Assembly (NCBI GenBank): GCA_964437465.1
Contig: CAYTGI010000026.1
Span: 1-14,286, forward strand
Direction of reading: 5' to 3'
Source: JAGQLF01 sp964437465
Lineage (GTDB): Bacteria > Patescibacteriota > Dojkabacteria > J137
Length of the DNA: 14,286 nucleotides
How positions within the stretch are numbered: the first letter of the stretch is position 1; each line of letters opens with the position of its first letter. The notes below the pieces were generated by a model. It was not told the origin of the DNA, ran no database searches, and saw nothing but the letters and a program-made list of their open reading frames with translations. Of the stretch, positions 7,828 to 14,231 are shown one piece after another. The position numbers and the translations under genes are program-made.

Positions 7828-9420
7828 TTAGCTAGCCCAGGTGGTGGAATCGGTAGACACTGCGGACTTAAAATCCGTTGCCGTTACAGGCGTGAGGGTT
7901 CGAGTCCCTCCCTGGGTACCACTAGGGACATCTTCATCTGAAATGTCCTCAATATCCTTAAAGACCAGTGATAACTCCAGAGTTGTAACTCTGCTATTCT
8001 GGACTATTAGACCTTTTGGGAAAAGTATCTCATTCAGTTGGTGTTTTGCTTTTGGCGTAAGGGATATCCAGTATTCTGGTAAGAGTTGTAACATATTCAT
8101 TCCAAAGTTCACTACTTCCTCTAAATCATATGCTTCAATATTTGCTTCGCTTACATCAACCCTTTTTGCTGCTATTTGTGCAACTATAGGTGCTGATTTT
8201 TCTTTGAATTTATCCTTTGAATAGATTCTATCCTCGAGGAGTTCTTCTAGCCTTTCTAGTTTTGATTCAAGCTCAGTAAGTTCTTTTTTCATGTTTTTCT
8301 GAATATCTTGTGCTACTTCGAGTTTTCTTGAGTAAACATCACTGACAATTCTTTTAACAAGTAGAGTTAATTCTTCGCTTGGCTTAATTTCTTGCAATAG
8401 CTGGGTAAATGTTTCTTCTGCTTGCTGTTTAGATATTTTTGTTCGTTCTGTACAGTCTTTTCGCCTACAACTATAGTAACCAAATCTGCCTTTTTGTTTT
8501 GACCAAGCACCAGTAATTACTTTTCCACAATTGGAGCAGTGAATTATTTTATTGAGCGGGAAATCACCGTTGTAACCTAAATGTTTAACTTTCTTAGTAT
8601 TTCGATTCTTTTCAAGGAATAATTGTACTTTATGAAATTGATTTTCACTTACCATCGCTTGATGATTACCTGTAACTTTTACATCAAGATTATCTACAAA
8701 GATAATCCCTGCATAGAATAGATTCGAAAAGATTTTTGAAACTAGTTGCTTACGCATCGGCTTTCCAGTCTTTGTTTTTAATCCAACCTTGTTGAAGTAG
8801 TCAATTACTTGAATTTGTTTGTAATTGCCCGTTAGTATCATCTCCCAGCCTTTTTTGATAATCTCAAACTTTTCCGGATCTGGAATTATTGGTTTTGCAC
8901 CTTTGCCTTTATATGTTTCATCTTTTATATATCCAAGTGGTGGTTCATAAAGCCAAACTCCTTGAAGTAATTTTGATCTGATTCCATTTATACATCGCTC
9001 TGTTCGTATTTCATTGTCAAACTGGGCAAAAGATGCAAGCATGTTTTCTGTTAGTCTTCCAGCAGGTGTGTCTGGAGTGTCTTCCGACATGGAGATAAGT
9101 TTTACATCACTCCTACTTAGAATTGCTTTGATGAAGTGGTGATTTTCAACAGAACGCGAAAATCTATCAAACTTGTAAACCAAAAAGTATCGAATATTGT
9201 TTTTCTTGAGTGAACAATACTGCAATGCCTCTTTAAGTTGTGTTCTTTCTGTAAATTTTGCTGATTCTCCAAGCTCTCGAAATTCTTGCACTAGCTCTAA
9301 GCCTTTCTTTTTACAGTATTCTTTCCCAAGGCGTAGTTGTTCATCAAGAGAGGTGTTATCTACTTGTGCTTCGGAAGATACTCTTGTGTAAACTATTGCT
9401 CTTGGTTTTTGATACATCAT
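7828..9420 (-). CDS. Large serine recombinase (site-specific integrase)
   Basis: Catalyses integration and excision of the element. The resolvase domain (about 7-150) has the nucleophile S15 in YTRVSSEAQ, the VYKFDRFSR motif (81-89) and ASFAQFDNEIRTER. It is followed by a recombinase domain (about 160-275), a zinc ribbon with C295, C298, C318 and C323, and a coiled coil (about 370-425), the standard layout of large serine recombinases. Residues 500-530 (starting SGTQGGTRTLTP) are simply the antisense of tRNA-Leu, so the C-terminus was acquired by integration. The native end is probably near residue 499, and the frame in the excised circle may differ. The start may be M1 or M2; no Shine-Dalgarno is seen. 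A long hairpin ends 18 bases before the start. Confidence 0.93.
   Translation of the reverse strand: MMYQKPRAIVYTRVSSEAQVDNTSLDEQLRLGKEYCKKKGLELVQEFRELGESAKFTERTQLKEALQYCSLKKNNIRYFLVYKFDRFSRSVENHHFIKAILSRSDVKLISMSEDTPDTPAGRLTENMLASFAQFDNEIRTERCINGIRSKLLQGVWLYEPPLGYIKDETYKGKGAKPIIPDPEKFEIIKKGWEMILTGNYKQIQVIDYFNKVGLKTKTGKPMRKQLVSKIFSNLFYAGIIFVDNLDVKVTGNHQAMVSENQFHKVQLFLEKNRNTKKVKHLGYNGDFPLNKIIHCSNCGKVITGAWSKQKGRFGYYSCRRKDCTERTKISKQQAEETFTQLLQEIKPSEELTLLVKRIVSDVYSRKLEVAQDIQKNMKKELTELESKLERLEELLEDRIYSKDKFKEKSAPIVAQIAAKRVDVSEANIEAYDLEEVVNFGMNMLQLLPEYWISLTPKAKHQLNEILFPKGLIVQNSRVTTLELSLVFKDIEDISDEDVPSGTQGGTRTLTPVTATDFKSAVSTDSTTWAS
7835..7921 (+). tRNA. tRNA-Leu (anticodon UAA)
   Basis: Class II tRNA of 87 bases including an encoded CCA. 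The acceptor arms GCCCAGG and CCTGGGT pair (one G-U at the end), followed by discriminator A and CCA. The anticodon loop CTTAAAA gives UAA, reading codon UUA. A long variable arm (TGCCGTTACAGGCGTG) and the T arm GAGGGTTCGAGTCCCTC are clear. The D arm carries GGTGGAATCGGTAGACAC. The gene is intact and forms the left junction (attL) of the integrated element; the recombinase reading frame crosses it entirely in antisense. Confidence 0.97.
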
Positions 9421-9438
9421 TTAGATTGTAAAAAGTAA

Positions 9439-9506
9439 ACAGAAAAGGGACTACCTGGTGCTTATCAACCTTTCGAGAAAGATTGTCCAAGTAGCCCCTT
9501 CTCTGT
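9439..9506 (-). terminator. Long 20-bp hairpin upstream of the recombinase (terminator or attenuator)
   Basis: Arms at 9439-9458 and 9487-9506 pair over 20 bp. In minus-strand RNA the three imperfect positions are all G-U wobbles; in + strand RNA they would be A-C mismatches, so the structure belongs to the minus strand. The loop holds a second hairpin (CAATCTTT, CTCG, AAAGGTTG; 9466-9485). The 3' arm ends in CCCTTTTCTGT followed by TTTACTTTTT. It lies between the 79-residue gene (stop 9513) and the recombinase start (9420), so it may end the upstream transcript or gate recombinase expression. Confidence 0.65.
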
Positions 9507-9512
9507 AACAGA

Positions 9513-9752
9513 TCAAAGACTATTATTATTTGGTTTCTTTCTCTTTTTTGGTTGATAAGCAGTTAAATTATACAATTTTCTCTCAATCTCAGGGATCTTT
9601 TTATACAAAAAATCATCAACCATAATTTCAGCTAGTGAATACAAGTGATTTATTAGCATACCTACCTCTTTATCTTCTAGTTTTTCAGCTCTTTTTCCAA
9701 GAATCTGTCTAGCTTCCTCAATTGTTACTTTTGCATTTTTACTATCCTGCAT
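9513..9752 (-). CDS. Small helical hypothetical protein next to the recombinase
   Basis: I take the start at 9752 (79 residues, MQDSKNAKVTIEEARQILGK) rather than the longer in-frame ATG at 9797. The extra 15 residues run back to the edge of the structured island, and the pattern TIEEARQILGKRAEKLEDKEV looks like a true N-terminal region. The protein is mostly helical: IEEARQILG, then a long amphipathic helix MLINHLYSLAEIMVDDFLY, then a basic tail KKRKKPN. Its function is unknown. Its position just before the integrase could fit a recombination directionality factor or a regulator, but nothing in the sequence proves it. Its ATG overlaps the stop of the preceding small frame (ATGCAGGATAG), suggesting translational coupling. 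Confidence 0.6.
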   Translation of the reverse strand: MQDSKNAKVTIEEARQILGKRAEKLEDKEVGMLINHLYSLAEIMVDDFLYKKIPEIERKLYNLTAYQPKKRKKPNNNSL

Positions 9753-10029
9753 GAATATAATTTGCGTAACATATATTTTTTCTTTTCCACTTAGCACCGA
9801 ACAAGCTTCGGCGAACTAAGTTACACATAAGTAACCTTTGTCGAGGGAGTGATTGGGTGGAGTCCAACAGAGTCCACCCAATCAGTACCGATCGAAGCTT
9901 GGAAGGTGCGGCTATATCAGAAGAAATAGCCTTTGAGCCACAAATGTTCTGTGTATTCTGAGTGGTTGTCCGTCTACATCCACCAGTAAACCACTTAGCT
10001 ATTTGGTTAATGAAATATTTTTTAGTCAT
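9742..10029 (-). CDS. Doubtful 95-codon frame carrying the structured island
   Basis: The frame begins MTKKYFINQIAKW and ends AKWKRKNICYANYIHAG. The middle 68 codons come from a GC-rich structured segment and do not look like protein. Removing the segment between the two AKW copies leaves a 26-residue peptide in the same frame. Its ATG overlaps the replication gene stop (ATGACTAA), and its stop overlaps the next ATG, so it bridges two genes in a coupled chain. It may matter more for ribosome passage than for its product. I cannot recognise any homologue and hold this as a weak gene call. Confidence 0.3.
   Translation of the reverse strand: MTKKYFINQIAKWFTGGCRRTTTQNTQNICGSKAISSDIAAPSKLRSVLIGWTLLDSTQSLPRQRLLMCNLVRRSLFGAKWKRKNICYANYIHAG
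9796..9990 (-). other. Structured GC-rich island (possible ncRNA or palindromic insertion), flanked by 9-bp direct repeats
   Basis: About 48% G+C against roughly 30% around it. The left part folds as a closed junction. The outer stem is GCACC/GGTGC plus CAAGCTTCG/CGAAGCTTG with a symmetric 3x3 internal loop (outermost pairs start at 9794). Inside it are hairpins GTTAC/GTAAC (9820-9835) and TGATTGGGTGGA/TCCACCCAATCA (12 bp, 9850-9884). To the right are GGCTAT/ATAGCC (9910-9931) and AGTGGTT/AACCACT (9961-9995). CCACTTAGC occurs exactly at 9787-9795 and 9991-9999, like a target duplication. The 204-bp period is a multiple of three. Confidence 0.55.
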
Positions 10030-10912
10030 TTTCAGCGATTTTTCTGATTAAATTGAGTTGTGCATTTCGTCTCTGATTAACTTTTTGTGTTTCATCCTGA
10101 TACGTATTTCCAAATACTTTTTTGTCTGAAATTTTCTTAGTCAGTTTTTTAAGTTTCTCTTTTTGGTTCTTTTCCAATATTTTGTTTAAATTCTTTACAA
10201 ATAGTGCACCTGGTTTCTTCCAAAAGTTAGTACCGTCAACTTTATCTGTACGGAGTATATTTTTTGTTTTCCAAAGAGCTATCTGTAGGTCAGAATCTTG
10301 TAATTCTCCGTTATCACGTCTTCGAATAAGGCTTTGATAATAGTTGAGGTCTTCTAAGTTATTCAGTTCTTCCGCATATGCAATTGCTTCATCATCGTAT
10401 TTAGATAGATCAACTTTTTCTGGATCTAGTTTTTTGCTATCCGTTTTTGTTTTTTCTCCTAACGTATTATTAGAATGAGTATTTTTAATTGAGTCTTCTT
10501 CTAGGGATTCTTCTGTCCTCCCCCTATCGGACAGATCTGTCTGGGGTATACCGGACAAACCTGTCCTCTTCTTTTCACATTTGCCACATCTACACCGGAA
10601 AGAAATGTCCGCTAGGTGATAAATGTTATGTGTATCAGTCCTTTCTATTGATAGATACCCAAGATCTTGTAGGCGATACAGTAGCCTTCTTACAGATCTC
10701 TCCGTGATTCCTAAATCGTAAGCAAGCCTTGTTTGAGAAGGAAAGCAAAAAGATTTATCCCATGCATAATCTAGTAACAGTACATACAGCTTAAATGCTA
10801 GAACTGGTGTAATATTTACTCTCAGTAGATTTGATGGTACTTGTACAAATGCTTCATGCTTGCGGTACTTCTTACATGGAATTACTATTTTCTTCTGATT
10901 TCGCTTTTTCAC
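10022..10912 (-). CDS. Winged-helix replication initiator-like protein with internal iterons
   Basis: A 296-residue basic protein, probably the initiator that opens the element's own origin. Residues about 20-100 form a helix-turn-helix domain of the HTH_36/RepA type: VPSNLL, then a helix LAFKLYVLLLDYAW, then FPSQTRLAYDLGITERSVRRLLYRLQDLGYLSI (57-89). A small cysteine cluster follows (C107, C109, C112). A linker (117-140) has an 8-residue period starting TGLSGIPQ and TDLSDRGR, encoded by 24-bp DNA repeats. The charged, helical C-terminal half is unassigned and could bind a helicase loader. The start is a GTG directly after the upstream stop TAG; no other start lies near. The stop overlaps the next frame (ATGACTAA). 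Confidence 0.7.
   Translation of the reverse strand: MKKRNQKKIVIPCKKYRKHEAFVQVPSNLLRVNITPVLAFKLYVLLLDYAWDKSFCFPSQTRLAYDLGITERSVRRLLYRLQDLGYLSIERTDTHNIYHLADISFRCRCGKCEKKRTGLSGIPQTDLSDRGRTEESLEEDSIKNTHSNNTLGEKTKTDSKKLDPEKVDLSKYDDEAIAYAEELNNLEDLNYYQSLIRRRDNGELQDSDLQIALWKTKNILRTDKVDGTNFWKKPGALFVKNLNKILEKNQKEKLKKLTKKISDKKVFGNTYQDETQKVNQRRNAQLNLIRKIAEND
10505..10610. repeat. Four dyad iterons inside the rep gene, putative replication origin
   Basis: A 14-bp site of the form GGACA-N4-TGTCC occurs at 10505-10518, 10529-10542, 10553-10566 and 10597-10610. The first three are exactly 24 bp apart and the fourth is 44 bp on. 10553-10566 is a perfect dyad, 10529-10542 is GACAGATCTGTC at its centre, and the outer two have degenerate arms. 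A GGTATACC palindrome lies at 10545-10552. An AT-rich stretch (about 10425-10500) adjoins the array, as at the phage lambda origin inside gene O. Confidence 0.65.
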
Positions 10913-11320
10913 CTATTTCTGCTTAAGTAATAACTTGTAAAAGTGTTCAAGTGATGTGTTCTCAAGTCTTATCAAAGTATTACTTACCCACGCTTTGTTT
11001 ATCTGAAACTCATGATTTGATTTCTCCCATGTAATAATCTCTTTTACTATTAATTGTTTGAGTAACTTGCTTGCAGTTGAGGGATAAGTAATTCCCAATT
11101 TATACAAATCATTTAGAGAAAAGATTGCTTTTGACTCAATCTGTGTTTGTAATTCTTCTGACCTATCTGAGAGATGGTGAATAAAGAGCAGAAGTTCTTT
11201 TTCTTTTAGGGATACTTCTTTCGATAGAAGTAGAGCTGTTACAAAATTATCTTCTGTTTTCTCGTTGGCAAACAGAAAACGTTTTACAATTTTTAATCCT
11301 TCATCTTGATCTTGTGTCAT
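10913..11320 (-). CDS. Small winged-helix-like hypothetical protein
   Basis: A 135-residue soluble protein with no clear family. The C-terminal half, about 62-115, has the run of a winged helix: AIFSLNDLYKLGITYPSTASKLLKQLIVKEIITWEKS, with a turn between helices (GITYPSTASKLLKQL) and a wing-like strand pair afterwards. The N-terminal half is a charged helical region (KIVKRFLFANEKTEDNF, KEKELLLFIHHLSDRSEELQTQ). It ends immediately before the GTG of the replication initiator, so the two are surely translated from one message. A role in replication or its control is suggested by this position alone. The start at 11320 follows the terminator hairpin by about 30 bases, so its promoter must be read-through or lie within that short space. 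Confidence 0.6.
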   Translation of the reverse strand: MTQDQDEGLKIVKRFLFANEKTEDNFVTALLLSKEVSLKEKELLLFIHHLSDRSEELQTQIESKAIFSLNDLYKLGITYPSTASKLLKQLIVKEIITWEKSNHEFQINKAWVSNTLIRLENTSLEHFYKLLLKQK

Positions 11321-11353
11321 AGTAAATAACTGTAAAAGATAAAATACGAAAAA

Positions 11354-11395
11354 AGGAGCCTAAGAATACATATTGCTATGTACACTTAGACTCCT
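11354..11395 (-). terminator. Rho-independent terminator of the regulator operon
   Basis: On the minus strand, AGGAGTCTAAG pairs with CTTAGGCTCCT (one G-U or mismatch), continuing after a small internal loop with TACATA/TATGTA around a 4-base loop. The 3' arm runs directly into six T (11354 to 11349). It sits between the 74-residue gene and the 135-residue gene. Confidence 0.8.
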
Positions 11396-11433
11396 CTTAA
11401 TCAATCAAGTTAAGCTGTTAGTCTAATTTCCGA

Positions 11434-11658
11434 CTACTTTGTCAGTGTTTTTTGTTGTACCTCTTTCTTTGGGTACTTTGTTAGTTCAAGTTTAAATTTA
11501 TCTACTTGGCTGTTACTAAATATTGCATGTAATACCCCTTTTTTGTGTTTGATAATCATATCTACAAAATCTTGTAAATCGCTTTGACGAATATATTTAG
11601 CATATTTTCTTTCAACAGTTACCGCTATTTTAGTTGTTTTAGATTTAGAGTGATTCAT
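11434..11658 (-). CDS. Small basic hypothetical protein
   Basis: A 74-residue, lysine-rich protein (KTTKIAVTVERKYAKYIRQSDLQDFVDMIIKHKKG and so on) with a predicted beta strand at about 9-16, then helices. I do not recognise the family. The strand-helix start is compatible with a small DNA-binding or antitoxin-like protein, but no diagnostic residues are seen. Its ATG overlaps the end of the MerR-like gene by 14 bases, and a strong terminator follows about 38 bases after its stop. The two genes therefore form one operon, probably the control module of the element. Confidence 0.6.
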   Translation of the reverse strand: MNHSKSKTTKIAVTVERKYAKYIRQSDLQDFVDMIIKHKKGVLHAIFSNSQVDKFKLELTKYPKKEVQQKTLTK

Positions 11659-12439
11659 AGGTTAGATTCTCGTCAAGTAAATCTAAGTAACTGATTTCGC
11701 TATCTTTTTTCGATTCAATTGGATAGTTTTTGAAAATATGTAAATCAAGTAATTTCTTTTCAGAAATTGAGCCTTTATCTTCGCTAAAAACTTTAAATCC
11801 ATGCTCACTTATAAAATGTTCATCTTTTCGCATAATCTCTAAAATCTGAGCCTCTGAGTGCGAAATATTACGCTTCAAAACTAAGTTAAATGACAATGGT
11901 TTGTCTTGATAACTATGAAGCAGGGTAACTGCTGGAATTTCTACAATCTCTTTTCCTGAATACAAAGGAATTGATATCTCTTTTATTATTGGTGGAATAT
12001 ATATTACTCGCTGGTTAGTTCGGTAGGCGTAAACAATTCTTTCTGCTAGTGGTGTATCTGTAACTGGAATAGGTGGCAATTGTTCTGAGAAATAGTTGTA
12101 GATATGTTTTCTAATTTCATCATGGCTTTTAATTCCTCTTTCTTGTAACTGAGCAATGTACCAGATTATGAATATTGTTTTTACTTTGTATTTTCCCATA
12201 GAACCAGATACTTTATCGGCAATGCTTACTCGTTTAGGGGCTGGAATCATTTGGTGTTGAACGTAATAAGATAGCTTGTTTTTGCTAACTTCAACTGGAA
12301 AGTGATTAATATTCGTATATTCTAAAATCTGTTCAGTAGAGAGCTTGTATTCTTCTAAAGATGACTTTAAAAGCCCAAATTCTTCAAATTGTTTTTGGAT
12401 TTTGTGTATTGCTTTGTCTAAAAAATCTAAATCTCTCAT
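11645..12439 (-). CDS. MerR-like winged-helix regulatory protein
   Basis: A 264-residue protein whose region about 55-118 follows the MerR DNA-binding pattern. KLSYYVQHQMIPAPKR corresponds to the LRYYEEIGLLxPxR signature, and KYKVKTIFIIWYIAQLQERGIKSHDEIRKHI corresponds to the Y-x-hhxxIxxLxxxGhsLdEIr helices. The N-terminal 50 residues are helical. The C-terminal half (about 130-264) is an unassigned mixed domain that could sense a signal or mediate dimerisation. It is likely the regulator or excision-control protein of the element. The start at 12439 is the first in-frame ATG; an upstream ATG at 12450 is out of frame. A near-consensus promoter lies about 40 bases upstream. Confidence 0.6.
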   Translation of the reverse strand: MRDLDFLDKAIHKIQKQFEEFGLLKSSLEEYKLSTEQILEYTNINHFPVEVSKNKLSYYVQHQMIPAPKRVSIADKVSGSMGKYKVKTIFIIWYIAQLQERGIKSHDEIRKHIYNYFSEQLPPIPVTDTPLAERIVYAYRTNQRVIYIPPIIKEISIPLYSGKEIVEIPAVTLLHSYQDKPLSFNLVLKRNISHSEAQILEIMRKDEHFISEHGFKVFSEDKGSISEKKLLDLHIFKNYPIESKKDSEISYLDLLDENLTYESL

Positions 12440-12479
12440 ATATTCATCATTATATTTTATTAAATTAGTGACTAATTAA

Positions 12480-12508
12480 ATATTAAGGCTGTGGTCAGCA
12501 TTTGTCAA
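12480..12508 (-). promoter_or_regulatory. Sigma-70-type promoter of the regulator operon
   Basis: On the minus strand, a perfect TTGACA (12508-12503), a 17-bp spacer and TAATAT (12485-12480) lie upstream of the MerR-like gene. The predicted start near 12473 leaves a leader of about 34 bases. No Shine-Dalgarno is seen. Confidence 0.6.
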
Positions 12509-12527
12509 GAAAAATGCTTATTTTGAT

Positions 12528-12582
12528 GATAAATACATATTACATGCTCGTTACATCCGTGTAACGAAATTTGGTTAAAAAG
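12528..12582 (+). repeat. 55-bp direct repeat, left copy
   Basis: Begins GATAAATACATATTACATG and ends GGTTAAAAAG. Identical to 14232-14286. It contains a perfect 7-bp hairpin with a TCCG loop (12549-12566). The base before it differs between copies; the right copy runs to the window end. Confidence 0.97.
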
Positions 12583-12638
12583 TGGAGGTTTGATATATCG
12601 CTGGAATACTTACTGGACAAGCCCTGCGAGCCTCCTGG

Positions 12639-12651
12639 CTTGCAACCTTTT
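12639..12651 (+). repeat. IS left terminal inverted repeat
   Basis: CTTGCAACCTTTT, the exact complement of the right end at 14215-14227. Confidence 0.85.
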
Positions 12652-12715
12652 TTCACTAGATTAGGATTTCTCAAAATCCACCCCCATAGGATAAGGTTTT
12701 TTTAAGTTTTTAACA

Positions 12716-12732
12716 TGAATTTGTCGCACTAA
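12716..12732 (+). repeat. 17-bp direct repeat, copy 1
   Basis: TGAATTTGTCGCACTAA, 13 bp before the transposase start; the same sequence forms the end of the gene at 14200-14216. Confidence 0.9.
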
Positions 12733-12745
12733 GGTAGAATCATGT

Positions 12746-14216
12746 ATGCTCAAAATCAGAAGGGTTAAAACTGGATCAGGAAAAACAGCTGTTCAAGTAG
12801 TCAGATATGTGAATAGAAAAACTAATATCGTCAAACATATCGGATCAGCTAGCTCCACTGCGAGAATAGATGCTTTAATCACCCAGGCTCAAGATTTCAT
12901 TGACCGCAATGATATACAACTTAAACTGTATACCTCTCCACCCAAACAAGCATTCACAACTATTGACACTAAAAGAACTTATCTCTACGAAATATGTGCT
13001 AGTAGTTACGATCATATCTTTGATGGAGTCAATGATAATTTATTGAGAAATCTGACAATTATCAGAGTCGTAGAGCCAGCTTCTAAAAGATATTCCCTGG
13101 AATTACTGGAAAGATACTTCGGAATTAAGTATTCGCTGCAATACGTATACAGACAATTTCCTAAGCTTTTAGAGTACAAGCAGAGAGTAGAAGAGTTATC
13201 TGTAGTCTATGCAAAGAAGAACCTTGATTTTGATTTTAACTTTGTACTCTATGATGTTACAACTCTCTACTTTGAAACATTTAAAGTAGATGCTTTACGA
13301 GAGACAGGTTTCTCTAAGGACAACAAGTTTAATCAACCACAAGTACTCATCGGTCTCGTTGTGACAAAGGAAGTCTTCCCTGTCAGTTATGAAGTTTTTA
13401 GTGGAGGCACCGCAGAAGGGAAAACGATCATTCCTTCAATAGTAAATTTTAAAAACAATCATAAAGCTAAAGATCTGACAGTAATTGCAGATGCTGCAAT
13501 GATAAGTAAAGATAACATTAAAGCATTGCGTGAAAATGATTTGAACTATGTGGTAGGAGCAAGATTAAGGGGGAATGAAAAGCACAATCGTCCAACAGAT
13601 ATCTGGGCAGTTAGAACGTACAGATAGCAATACTATACGCTTAGAAACAGAGTATGGTCTATTGATATGTCAATATTCTCAAAAGCGCTACAAGAAAGAT
13701 CTTCATGAACACCAGAAATATGTAAGCAAAGCAAAAGAGAATCTCAGTAAGCAATCAAAGCTTATTGGTAAATACAAATTCATAAAAAAGGCGGGGATAA
13801 ACAGATATGAACTAAACCAAGCATTGATAGAAAAGACTGAGAAGCTCTTGGGGATTAAGGGTTACATTACTAATCAAAAAGATTGGAGTAATGTTGAGAT
13901 AATCAAAAAGTATTCACAACTATGGCAAGTAGAAAAATCATTCAGAATGGCAAAAAGTGATTTAGCAACAAGACCAATATTTCATAGACGATCTGAGAGC
14001 ATAAAGGCACATATATTGATGTGTTTTATGGCATTGTGTATTGGTAAAAAGATGGAGCTAGAATCCAATCAAAGTGTTAAGCAGATAGTAAAAATACTAG
14101 GGAATGTGATTAATACGAGAATCAGGGTTGAGAAAACTGGAGAGATAGTTGAGGCTCCCGGAGAACTAACGGAAGAAGTTAAAGAGTTAATCTCAAATCT
14201 GAATTTGTCGCACTAA
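12746..14216 (+). pseudogene. IS1634-like DDE transposase, frameshifted
   Basis: Two frames together give a complete transposase of about 489 residues. The first (12746-13627) carries the N-terminal KTGSGKTAVQVVRY...IVKHIGSA region and catalytic D170 (VLYDVTTLYFE) and D249 (VIADAAMISKDN). The second, in the +1 frame from about 13574 to 14216, carries the catalytic Glu in WQVEKSFRMAKSDLATRPIFHR. The break is at a run of five G (13569-13573). With four G the text reads ARLRGMKSTIVQQISGQLE with no interruption. A one-base insertion or sequencing error is the simplest reading; programmed frameshifting at the G run is possible but not usual for this family. The last codons overlap a 17-bp repeat. 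Confidence 0.85.
14200..14216 (+). repeat. 17-bp direct repeat, copy 2
   Basis: TGAATTTGTCGCACTAA, encoding the final residues and stop of the transposase and overlapping the start of the right inverted repeat by two bases. Confidence 0.9.
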
Positions 14217-14227
14217 AAGGTTGCAAG
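14215..14227 (-). repeat. IS right terminal inverted repeat
   Basis: AAAAGGTTGCAAG, the exact complement of the left end at 12639-12651. Confidence 0.85.
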
Positions 14228-14231
14228 TCGG

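Larger units (their letters stand above)
7922..12527. mobile_element. Integrative element in tRNA-Leu (right end not identified)
   Basis: A serine recombinase gene abuts the 3' end of tRNA-Leu. It is followed by a run of minus-strand genes for replication and regulation with no host-type genes among them. The left border is the CCA end of the tRNA. I found no second copy of the tRNA 3' end in the window, so attR lies outside or was lost. I stop the span where the repeat/IS region begins, but the element may continue past the insertion sequence. The content suggests an integrative plasmid or phage-plasmid; no capsid, relaxase or conjugation gene is visible here. Confidence 0.7.
12440..12745. 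other. Intergenic region between the element regulator and the transposase
   Basis: This 306-bp stretch holds the leftward promoter (12480-12508), the 55-bp repeat copy (12528-12582) with a CGTTACA/TGTAACG hairpin (12549-12566), a CAAGCC/GGCTTG hairpin (12618-12642) that overlaps the left IS end, the IS left inverted repeat (12639-12651), a GGATTT/AAATCC stem (about 12664-12679) and one copy of a 17-bp repeat (12716-12732). No gene is seen. Confidence 0.7.
12639..14227 (+). mobile_element. IS1634-like insertion sequence, about 1589 bp
   Basis: Bounded by a perfect 13-bp inverted repeat, CTTGCAACCTTTT at 12639-12651 and AAAAGGTTGCAAG at 14215-14227, enclosing one transposase locus. The length suits the IS1634 group of the IS4 superfamily. 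I see no target-site duplication: left flank ends CCTGG, right flank begins TCGGG. The transposase stop codon touches the right repeat. Confidence 0.8.

Noticed and set aside
7841..8224. A + strand frame of 127 codons beginning inside tRNA-Leu
   Set aside because: It translates the tRNA and the antisense of the recombinase C-terminus; the minus-strand gene is the real one.
9796..9990. Structured island as a minimal group I intron
   Set aside because: The size fits and GGCTAT/ATAGCC resembles a P7 pairing, but only ten bases separate the arms, leaving no room for P3' and P8. No P4/P6 core was seen.
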